Part shown: in pieces, positions 21,125-29,973 of the stretch
Layout of the letters: each line of letters opens with the position of its first letter
Position numbering within the stretch: the stretch's first letter is position 1
NCBI RefSeq assembly: GCF_001653235.2
Contig: NW_019154053.1
Span: 79,713 to 143,712, forward strand
Origin: Pochonia chlamydosporia 170
Lineage: Eukaryota > Ascomycota > Sordariomycetes > Hypocreales > Clavicipitaceae
Length of the DNA: 64,000 bases
Direction of reading: 5' to 3'
The notes under the pieces: model-generated
The model's database searches: none
What the model saw: the letters and a program-made list of their open reading frames with translations, nothing else
Told to the model about the DNA's origin: nothing
Program-made: the position numbers and the translations under genes

Positions 21125-23812
21125 ATGGTGCGGACCGCCATGTTCATGTCGCTTCTTGCGACTGCGGCCACAGCTCTGGCTGCCGCTGCCCGGGTTCCGG
21201 GAGGTTATATCGTGGAGCTCGAAGACGGTCAGGTAAGTATGACCTTGAAATGCAAACTACGAATCATCAAGAAAGTACACTTAGCTGACTCGGTTGATAC
21301 TTAGGATGCCTCAGCCGTCGTCGGCGCTCTCAATGGCGAAGTTACCACCCGCATGAAGCTCGACTACAAGCTCTTCAAGGGTGTATCTATTCAGCTCCAC
21401 GATGTTAAAAATGCCGAGAAAAAGGCGCAGAAGATTGCACAGATGCCAGCAGTCAAGCACATCTGGCCAATCGACCTCTTTGGTGTACCCGACGCCAATG
21501 TGAGAGTAGTCGGAACACCAGGCAAAGTCTCGGCAAGAGACGACAAGCCCGCTGACACTTTCTCACCTCACATCATGACCCAGGTTGACAAGCTTAGAGC
21601 CAAGGGCATTACTGGAAAGGGTGTACGAGTAGCCATTATCGACACCGGTATTGATTACACGCACCCTGCCCTGGGTAACAACTGCTTCGGAAAGGGCTGT
21701 CTGGTGTCTTTTGGCACCGATCTTGTCGGTGATGATTACACGGGATACAATACCCCGGTTCCTGACAATGACCCCATGGATTGCCGAGGTCATGGGTCGC
21801 ACGTTGCTGGCATCGTCGCTGCCCAGCCTAATGTCCATGGCTTCACCGGTGCAGCTCCCAGTGTTACACTCGGAGCGTATCGCGTGTTTGGATGCGATGG
21901 CCGGGCTGGCACTGATATTCTCATCTCTGCCTTTAACAAAGCCTTTGAGGATGGTGCTCAGATTATCAGCGCTTCCATTGTCGGAGCCCGCGGCTGGAAC
22001 GAAGAGCCATGGGCCGTTGCCGTTTCCCGAATCGTCGAGCAAGGTGTGCCCTGCACCATCTCAGCTGGCAATGATGGTGATCACGGCTTGTTTTACATCA
22101 GTACCGCAGCCAATGGCAAGAAGGTCACCGCCGTAGCGTCATATGACAACGTCCTCACGCCGTCTGTGCAGTTTCAGGCCAGCTTCAGCGTTGATGGCGC
22201 AAAGAAGACTGATTTCCTCTACGTGCCGGGCACACCAGCTCTTGCCAGCGTCTCAATGACTCTCTATGCCACGAGTTTTGATACCACAATCGCCAATGAT
22301 GCTTGCACGCCACTCCCCGCGAACACGCCCGACCTAAGCAAGTATATTGTACTTGTTCGACGCGGCACATGCCTCTTCGCCGACAAGGCCGTCAACCTGG
22401 CTGCCAAAGGCGCCAAGTATATGATGGTCTACAACAATGTTGCCGGCGATTTCGCCCCAAAACTCGGAGACTCTGCTTCCCTCATGAAAGGCGCTGGTAT
22501 GGTCACACCCGAGACGGGCGCCGCTTGGGTCAACAGCCTCAAGGCTGGATCTACAGTCACCTTGGATATCACCTCCTTTAGCAAGGCGGCTTCCGTGGTC
22601 GGCCAAGTCAACAACACTGTCACCGGAGGCTCCATCAGTCTCTTTTCCTCTTGGGGGCCAACCTGGGAGATGGACTTTAAGCCCCAAATCGGTGCTCCAG
22701 GAGGCAACATTCTGTCCACATACCCAGTTGCCAAGGGCAGCTACGCCGTCTTGTCCGGTACTTCCATGTCGTGCCCCATCACAGCCGCCATCATTGCCCT
22801 AGTTTCCCAAGTCCGAGGCACGCGCAACCCCGAGCTGATCAACAACCTTCTCTCTGCCACCGCCAACCCACAGCTCTTCAACGACGGCAAGCAGTTCTCC
22901 AACAAACTCGCGCCGGCTGCGCAACAAGGCGGTGGCATGGTGCAGGCATACGATGCCGCTTACACAACCTCCTTACTATCCCCATCCAGCTTGTCCTTCA
23001 ACGACACAGACCATTCAGCCCGCGAACTCAACTTTACCATTTCCAATGTTGGCAAGCGCTCCGTCACATACAAGCTCAACCAAGTCGCATCCCTGACCAT
23101 GTACACTCTTCAAAAAGGATCCATATACCCCATGGCCTTCCCCAACGACGCAGTCGACTCCTACGCCCGTCTCAAGTTCTCCCAAGATAGCGTAACCGTC
23201 GCCCCCGGGAAACAAGTCGTCGTGGAAGTTATGCCCACTCCACCGTCTAGCCTTGACGCCTCCCGTCTCGCCCTCTGGTCTGGATACATCACCGTCAACG
23301 GCACAGACGGCTCGTCCCTCTCCATGCCGTACCAGGGTCTCACAGGGTCCCTTGGCAAAGCCACTGTCCTTGCCTCCGACCAATCCTGGATCTTCAACTC
23401 CAACGACTCCAAGTACTACGGCAAGGTCCCTAACAATACTACATTCAACCTCCCTCCCCCTGGAAAAGCAGGTAGCCAGGACGTCCTACCAGCAGTGTAC
23501 ATTGGCCTTGCTCTTGGATCTTCGCAGATTCGAGTCGATGTCGTCCCCATGACGACTTGTCCTCCCAAGGATCTCACCACTGAGGTAATGGGTGTGAAGT
23601 CCATCGGCCAACCTTTTGGGTTCCCTAGCTATTGGAATTCCAGGGGTATTAGTTGGTGGTCGTGGGATGGTAAGCTTGATTCGGAGAAGTATGCGCCCGC
23701 TGGGAAGTACAAGTTTGTTACGAGGGCGCTGAGAATATATGGCGATGCTAAGAAGAAGGAGGATTGGGATGTGGCTTCAACGCAGTCCTTTGATATCAAG
23801 TATAACAAGTGA
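21125..23812 (+). CDS. Secreted subtilisin-like serine protease (S8, Vpr-like, PA insert)
   Basis: Exon 1 is 21125-21232, and a 72-bp intron (GTAAGT donor, TTAG acceptor ending 21304) leads into exon 2, 21305-23812. The product is 871 residues. The start gives a typical signal peptide (MVRTAMFMSLLATAATALAA). An I9-like propeptide follows (PGGYIVELEDGQ). The catalytic triad is Asp149 (IIDTGID), His199 (RGHGSHVAG) and Ser523 (SGTSMSCP), with the oxyanion Asn in SAGNDGD. Between His and Ser a PA-type insert (residues about 340-400, RGTCLFADKA) fits minor extracellular protease Vpr relatives. The C-terminal Fn3-like part is about 560-870. It probably degrades extracellular protein. It has intact splice sites and no frame damage despite the repeat-rich surroundings. 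Confidence 0.95.
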
Positions 23813-24056
23813 TTGCGAAACGATGTCATTTTCTTCAGTATATTTAATGTATATAAAATAATTCAGACAATTTCAACGATACAATTCATGTTCCATCTCA
23901 GCTTCATCCAGGTAGGCCCGACTCTTCGTAATCTGCCATGTTTGACCTTCCAATCGCATCCCCATTCACGATGCCCAACTCCCCGACTGACCGTCTTATA
24001 AAGCCAATTCCCTCCAAGTACCGCACATTACTCCCCACAGCGTCACACATATCCTA

Positions 24057-24330
24057 AGGTGTAACGTACCCCTCCGGACGAGAAGACTGCCCATCAGGCT
24101 GTGTCAAGAAGTGCTGGGCCGCCCAAAGGGGATGTCTCTCCCCAACACTATTCACTTGCTCGAGCGCAAGTTTCACCCACTCTGGAAACGGGATAGCATC
24201 GTATTCAAGACCGAGTTCCTGGTGAATCAGGTCCCAAAACGTGGACATGTACATCCCATCCAGCATATCTACCGAGGAGCATATCTCCTCCGAAGAAAGT
24301 GCCTGATTGATGATTATGCGAGAAACATAC
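24057..24330 (-). pseudogene. Possible reductase-domain tail of an NRPS-like/PKS enzyme, relic
   Basis: The minus-strand frame reads DMLDGMYMSTFWDLIHQELG, then FPEWVKLALEQVNSVGERH and PLWAAQHFLTQPDG. This resembles the C-terminal end of thioester-reductase (NAD_binding_4) domains of fungal NRPS-like or PKS enzymes. Nothing upstream of about 24330 continues it, so it is at most a 90-residue remnant. The assignment rests on recalled family style and could be wrong. Confidence 0.35.
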
Positions 24331-24723
24331 TCCTGTCCACCTGTCCACCTACATACAATTGTAGGACATGATCAACTGTAGTACGGTTTATTTGGGCGCC
24401 CCATAGTTACTCCACTATTCCGGGGGTACGGTTGATTTAAGCGACTAGGGTAGAGTTGGTTTGGTATCGATAAGAGCCGCCAGCAAATTGGAAATTAAAC
24501 ACTTTACACGTAGCAGGGGTACACGCCAATAACGCGTGCAAGAGTGAAATAGTAAATCTTTACTGAGAGCTTTCATGTTGTACAGAATTGTCACATTTTG
24601 GTCTTTAAACGATTCTACGCTCGAAATCTCCATTTTGTAACTGCATGGAGCCGTTCGTCCACCTAGTCCAATACCATGTGGTGGCTTGTTCACGCTGCCG
24701 GTTTGCATGCGTAGCGGATGAGG

Positions 24724-25306
24724 TAGTGATGTGGCCTTGTACAGTACGTGTACGTACAGTACTGTATTTTAGCCCTAGTACCGTACGTACAATGGGGTTG
24801 TACAGTACAGTACATACATACAAATTTCCCCTTCCTTTTTGGGCAATAGTGAGCCCTGCCCTTGCACCATTTTTGAGCCTCAAACCTCAGATTCCACCTC
24901 AGTGTCAACACCCAATATATCACCCGTCGACTGTAATACACCTCCCACTCAAAATCCTCATTGGTTGAGGCCATCGCGCCGTCCATCCAGACCTTCTTGC
25001 CCTGCGCATTCACAAATAACTCGAGATATGAATCTTCGAGTTCTAGCCAGTCCTTCTCCTCAAGATCCGCCCAGCGCTTTTTTAGGGTTAGCTTTGGTGG
25101 GCGCCATCTTTTTAGCGATACCTTCAATTGGTACAAAATCAGGAGTGCGTTGAGCCAACAGAGCTTTTGTACAGCTCCGTATTTGTACGATGTGACCCAC
25201 AAATTCCCCTATTTGGAATATCGTACGTACGCAGTACGCGTACGTACTTTTTCTTCTTGTACGTACGTACGTACAACAGTGTTGTACGAAAAGTACAACA
25301 TCACTA
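24724..25306. mobile_element. hAT-like non-autonomous element 1, TSD GGATGAGG
   Basis: Ends TAGTGATGTGG / TAGTGATGTTG (right end as reverse complement). It is flanked by GGATGAGG at 24716-24723 and 25307-25314. It is 583 bp, with GTAC/GTACGTAC-rich subterminal arrays on both sides. The interior includes a minus-strand frame with KRWADLEEKDWLELEDSYLE that is not recognised and could be a captured fragment. An 8-bp duplication is the hAT hallmark. No transposase is present. Confidence 0.82.
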
Positions 25307-25698
25307 GGATGAGGTCGACACGCACCTCCTAAAGCGGCATAAGGATGTGCCTCCGGGCAAACGACGAAGACTTGCGGAGTCCATACGGCGACTACCCGGC
25401 ATAATTCGGAATCAAGCAGAGCTGGGAACGTTCCAATTTCCCCCTCCAACAACGGGTCCAATACCGGTTCTCGACCCACCGAGTCCAGACGGCTTCAAGT
25501 GTCGGTCTTGCTCATACATTGTTCTAAGCGAACAAAAGATGAAAGAGCATAGCCGTGGCAATCATGGCTGGGTGAACCCGCGGAAACGAGGTAGAGCAAC
25601 AACCATGCAGGCTTCTGAGAAGGATGATGTCCCGTGGGTGACCGGTGTACATTGTCAACGGTTTTTTCGATCCAGGGCTGGCAGTCGTTGGTTTGAAG

Positions 25699-26316
25699 CA
25701 GTGATCGGAATGGTCCGGTATGGTATGGTATGGTTTGACGTATGGAGGTCAAACCATACCATACCAGATGCTTATGTAACTACCGGTATGGTATTACCGG
25801 TAAGACCAGTAATACCACCAAGATTGTTGTACCCCATCGGCTTTCCTATTTGGGTAATTCGTGAAGCCATCGCCAAGTTCGGCATTCGACTCATTGTGTT
25901 CACCTACCCTACAGTAAAAATTCGTTTTCAGGGCGCCGGACTTCCACGTCTCTGCGTATTTTCTCATCAATATAGCTTCGACAGTGCATTGATATTGACG
26001 TGGACTGAAGTTTAAGAAGTCGATCAACGCGTGGATTTCGGATGAGATCAACTCAAGAGGTAATGTAATGCCAGTGCAGTGCTAGGATAAATAAGATGCA
26101 AGCGTTGACGCGTTGACGCGTTAAGCACCCTATCCTGGTGCTGTCCCGCTACCAGAGCCAATCTGGATGCTCCAAATCAGCCACCTGCCGCAAACAGCTT
26201 AGCGTTACCAGTATTACCAGGTAATACCATGGTATTGAGATCTCCCCAAACCATACCAAGTCTTGGCGGTATATACCATACCAATACCAAGTCATACCAG
26301 ACCATTCCGATCACTG
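25699..26316. mobile_element. hAT-like non-autonomous element 2, TSD GTTTGAAG
   Basis: Both ends read CAGTGATCGGAATGGTC(C/T)GG inward. It is flanked by GTTTGAAG at 25691-25698 and 26317-26324. It is 618 bp. Subterminal GGTATGGTATGG arrays occur at both ends, and an 18-bp hairpin (GGTATGGTATGGTTTGAC and its complement) lies at about 25719-25763. No transposase is present. Excision with one duplication copy would restore the OrsD-family frame through SRWFE. Confidence 0.92.
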
Positions 26317-27249
26317 GTTTGAAGTCAGCCTTGGTGGAAGCTGCCGCGCCCCTGCGCGGAGTAGGCAGCTACATCGTACGCCGAACCGTGCTGCTAAGAG
26401 AATCCACGGCTCAGATTGCCTGACACCGGCCGCTGAAGATCATCTTCGTTCCGTTATTGCACGAGATCAAGCATACGTTGACGTGGAAGATGAACTCCAA
26501 GCACTCGATACCTCTAACAACCTCCAATCGTTTGCGACCTCTGGTCCCTGGATGGATAGAACACAATGGCTAGCCATCTACGGGGGGGTTAGAAGAGATA
26601 GATTGCGGGCCCTTGTGCGATTACCCGATCGTTACCAACTTGCAAAAGACTACGTTTTGTGCCAGGGATCAAATAATTTGGTCTTAATCAGCCCTTCCGC
26701 CGATGAGCAGAAGATGTCGTGTCTACTGGGAGCCATGGACCATCTTCTTGATAGATGCGAGGAATCTACCATCAAACTAGTCGTCACTTACTTCGTTGGT
26801 TACAAAGCACTAGCCCAAAAAGCTGCACTCGAAAGGCATTCTCATTAGTTGCGAAGGTCGCTAGCAAGCAACGATACCGGCGAATCTGGAAATGCTTGAT
26901 TGCATTTGTGTTTCGAATATCTCGACTTTCTGCAAGCGCAGAGAAAGAATTAATAGGAGACCGACTAAGCTTTGGATTGCGCAACCCATTACAAGCACTC
27001 TTCAGCCATAGGTCGTGGGACTACATCGAACAAAGCGAAGGGTTATGGCCAACTCAAACACAACCGGACGGCTCCGAAGTATCAGCGCCAGAGGATTCAA
27101 GTATTTTTGGCAGTGACAGCGATGTGGAATCCGAATCAGGGGATGAAAACGATGACGGGCAAGCTGACGACAACAGCAGCAACTCAATCGAGAGCCCCAG
27201 CTGGGATTGTGACGAGAGCGCCTCTGAGACCAATGGCCACCACAAAACG

Positions 27250-27498
27250 CCTACGAGTACAGACATATCCAACTCTACTACGGTTGGATTTGTAATTTGG
27301 TGAAATTAAGCGTGATCAAGGGTGCTAGAGTTGGGTTTCGCACACCCATGTAGAGTTGAAATTTGTTCTCTGATCCTTGTACAGTTGGATTAAATTCGAC
27401 CAACTACCTTCATGATATTTTGCCACAGTCGCTAAAATTATCCAACGATAGTGAGCCAAAGAAAGCCGTCATTTCGGTAGTTCACTGTCAGGGGTACT
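27250..27498 (+). repeat. 249-bp repeat, copy 1 (truncates OrsD-family gene 1)
   Basis: Matches 47526-47774 with no indel and about five substitutions. It contains a hairpin ATCCAAC/GTTGGAT near the left end. The ends are only weakly inverted (AGTACAGACA against AGTACCCCTGACA). Confidence 0.9.
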
Positions 27499-27660
27499 TG
27501 TAACGGGCTGGAGCCGCTTGGATAGGCGGCTGCGCCGCCTATCACCAACTCCAAGACAGGTTAATTCTAGAACCTTCTATGAGGGGTAAATATAAGGCGC
27601 CGTGATGATGCCACGACGTAGGAAGACTTCCTTTTCCTTCCCTATCTTGGTAGTAAACAG
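27499..27660 (+). mobile_element. LTR-like fragment of the TGTAACGGG family
   Basis: Starts TGTAACGGGCTGGAGCC and directly abuts the 249-bp repeat. It contains the inverted repeat GATAGGCGGC/GCCGCCTATC. The right boundary is not defined. Confidence 0.45.
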
Positions 27661-27699
27661 CATAGGGACTAGTTAGTTGAATCAACTCGCTAGAGGCCT

Positions 27700-27806
27700 T
27701 TCACAGCATATACCGCGAGTGACCAAACAGGGAAATTGGTTCATCAGCCCTGCCGCTTCCATTTCAAAACACAGGACACCCTGGTCGTGGTGCTTTCGTC
27801 TGCGGG
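27700..27806 (-). pseudogene. PNP_UDP (NLR head) remnant
   Basis: On the minus strand the frame reads [19 protein letters not shown] followed by [13 protein letters not shown]. This is the conserved FEMEAAG block of the nucleoside-phosphorylase-like domain in fungal NLRs, and corresponds to the FEMECAG block of the intact gene near 4831. Only about 35 codons remain, directly joined to the truncated Copia at about 27806. The sequence is closer to the general EMEAAGLMN family form than to the NLR in this window, so it is probably from a different paralogue. Confidence 0.75.
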
Positions 27807-29557
27807 CTTCGTCGTGAGACAATACATTTTGCCTTTGAAACGGCGCAGTCTTTGCACTCGATTTTGAGCGGGCCATGGATTTTGGCTCCGGTTGTCTGTT
27901 GAACTAGGCGCTCAAGGGCTTCAGACCCAAGGTGTCCTAGGCGTTGGTGCCAGCGAATGGCTTCTGCAGCGGACTCAGGTCTCGGCTGCGTGGATGAGGT
28001 GAAGGCGGTTGCCAGTGGTATATGCGATTCGTAATCGACTTGGTTAAATTCAATGACAGGCTGGCGATATCGCCTCTTTGTGCGAAAGATCGTCTTTCCG
28101 TCTCTTGAGACGGCGCCCGTTGCTGGGTTCCAGTTGTACCCTCTTTGGAGAAAGAGATCCAGGGACGCAATGTTTGTATGGAATCTTGGGATGTAGGCTA
28201 CATTTTGGAGCCTGAACTTGTGCGCGTTTCCGATGCGGATGATCACATCGCCGTATCCGAGGATTTCGAGTTGTGCATCTCTAGAGTAAGCTCCTTCGGG
28301 GTTGTCACAAAGTTTGTATGATCCTTCAACGAAGCGTTCGGAGTTATTGCAAATATGGAAGTCGGATCCAGAGTCCAATATGAAGGAATCACGAAGTGGA
28401 TAGCCGGCTGCAGTTGAGAAAATGGATTGGATCTCTGTGTCGGATGGTTGTTGTATCGGTCGCGGAGCTTCTGGCTGAATCTTGGCTATGGCTCCAGCAA
28501 AGGCGGCACCTTTGACTTCCGATCCATCCTGTTGCTGAGGCTGTTCCTCCTTCTTCTTCCGGTTCCTGATGGACCGTTCGACTTCGCCCTTGATAGTAGG
28601 GTCTTGAAGCTTCTGATCGATTTCTTCCTGGACTTTATTGTCAGGAGACCATCCCGCTGGTCGTACCGCGTCAGAAAGGTAGTAGCACTCTGAATAGAAA
28701 TGCCTGCGACCGCAGAGGCAAATTGGTTTCCCCCCTGGGTTCTTGCTGTTGGTTTTGGATGCATCAGGCTCCCCTTCACCTTGGAAGGTGGCGAATGCAC
28801 CTCTGCTGCTCGAGCTTTGAGCAGTTGATCGATATGACCGTTCAAAAATTTCACTGATCTTGATTCCATCAGGGAACGTCTTTTGCCACTCGTCATCCTC
28901 GTGGGATAGGGCCTTTGCTTCCATCTGATTGATCCAGACCTTCGAGAATGTCGAGTCAATAGCATTTACTGCTTTAAGGAAATGTCGAGTCTGTCGCAGG
29001 CCTCTTACATCAGGCAGATCAAGATTCTTGGCTTCGTTCAGTACGACTTGCCATTTCGAGATCCATTCCTCAACCTTTGTTCTGCTGACTGCCTTAAGCG
29101 TAGCATAATATCGATCCGTGACTTCAATCTCCTGAGCCCAGTCAGTTGGTTTGACGAGGTTCTTCAGGATAATGAGTTCATTTGCGACATCATCTTCTTT
29201 GGCAATGATATCATAGTATTTGCCAACGGTTTTGACGATGTGTTCCTGTAGTGTTGCCAAAGTTTTGGTCCTGTCCTTGTAGGTCTGAAGTTGGCTTCGA
29301 TGCCTCGCCTCAAGGATTTGGAATTTGCTAAGGCTGTCACCTTGCAGTTGCTGTATGTCAGTGGCGTTTGCCTGGGCTTGGCCCGGCGTCGGCTCGACTG
29401 GTGGCGTCAAGACTGGCTTGTGTATAACCTCGGGGTCAACATATTCCCAGACTTGCTGATTCTTCGCGAGCTTGCGGATTATACTTATCCACACGTCCCA
29501 GTTACCGGATCCTTTGAGGATAACCCGGGAAGAGGCTTCGAGGTCGTCAGCGGCCAT
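27764..29557 (-). pseudogene. Copia 2 Gag-Pol, truncated after pre-integrase
   Basis: 597 codons are open. The gag part starts with the MAADDLEASSRVILKGSGNW pattern. A CX2-type knuckle remnant lies at CLCGRRHFYSECYY. The protease is LDSGSDFHICNN. The pre-integrase has WHQRLGHLGSEALERL and the Cys pair [10 protein letters not shown]. The last 14 codons before the stop at 27764 are foreign sequence past the breakpoint. Unlike the full-length Copia at 10941, gag and pol are fused here without a stop codon. Confidence 0.85.
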
Positions 29558-29824
29558 TATAGTCAGTGCTGTTTAGTGCAGTAGAAGCTTTGTGCCTAAA
29601 TCAAATTAAGTCGGGCAAACCGGGCTCATAACTGTCACACTTCACGACTTGTTTGCATAACTGGACGACGATCGGGCAGAAGACCCCCTGTGAGTCGGGC
29701 AACGAGAGACTCTTGATTTCCTACACAAAAGAGTGGAACCATACAATAACTAAATACTCTGGAATACTGCTGCCTGCAAGGCAGCAGTATGAAAAATTTG
29801 AAAATTGCTGTTGCCTCCTAGGCA
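27807..29824 (-). mobile_element. Copia element 2, 3'-truncated
   Basis: Minus-strand element with a 5' LTR (about 29633-29824), a primer-binding site and a fused gag-protease-pre-integrase frame. It stops inside the integrase zinc-finger region. Integrase core, RT, RNase H and the 3' LTR are missing. The breakpoint is joined to a PNP_UDP remnant. Confidence 0.85.
29622..29632 (-). other. Probable half-tRNA-iMet primer-binding site of Copia 2
   Basis: On the minus strand GTTATGAGCCC directly follows the LTR end (...GTGTGACA). It is complementary to the anticodon-loop region of initiator tRNA-Met (GGGCUCAUAAC), the known primer of Drosophila copia-type elements. Confidence 0.65.
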
Positions 29825-29973
29825 ATAGCTGTGACGGTACAAGGCACGAGCAAGGTCGAGTGCGACTTGGATAAAGTGATTGTTCACAAGGAGAGTAAGA
29901 GCTTCCGAAGGAAGCTCTGACTCGAGCTATCTGAGTTCTAAAGTGGGGCCATTCCCTTACATATGGTCTCGTC

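Larger units (their letters stand above)
24645..27249 (+). pseudogene. OrsD-family (DUF3505) zinc-finger gene, copy 1, broken
   Basis: Four blocks of one gene can be followed. 24645-24723 has the first finger (CSRCRFACVADEV). 25307-25698 has HLLKRHKD and the second finger (FKCRSCSYIVLSEQKMKEH), then the DVPWVTGVHCQRFFRSR motif. 26317-26830 continues with the RTQWLAIYGG region. From about 26755 the frame shifts into RHLLRWLQS and an acidic tail. The breaks between the first three blocks are exact transposon insertions with 8-bp duplications; the last is a frameshift. The family (Pfam OrsD, formerly DUF3505) is of unknown biochemical role. The 3' end is cut by a 249-bp repeat at 27250. Confidence 0.82.

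Noticed and set aside
21563..23412. Open frames on both strands within the subtilisin gene
   Set aside because: Shadows of a strongly biased, intact coding sequence with a full catalytic triad and signal peptide.
27250..27498. 249-bp repeat considered as a Helitron end
   Set aside because: A terminal hairpin is present, but no CTRR end follows it on either strand and no TC start or A/T insertion context is clear.
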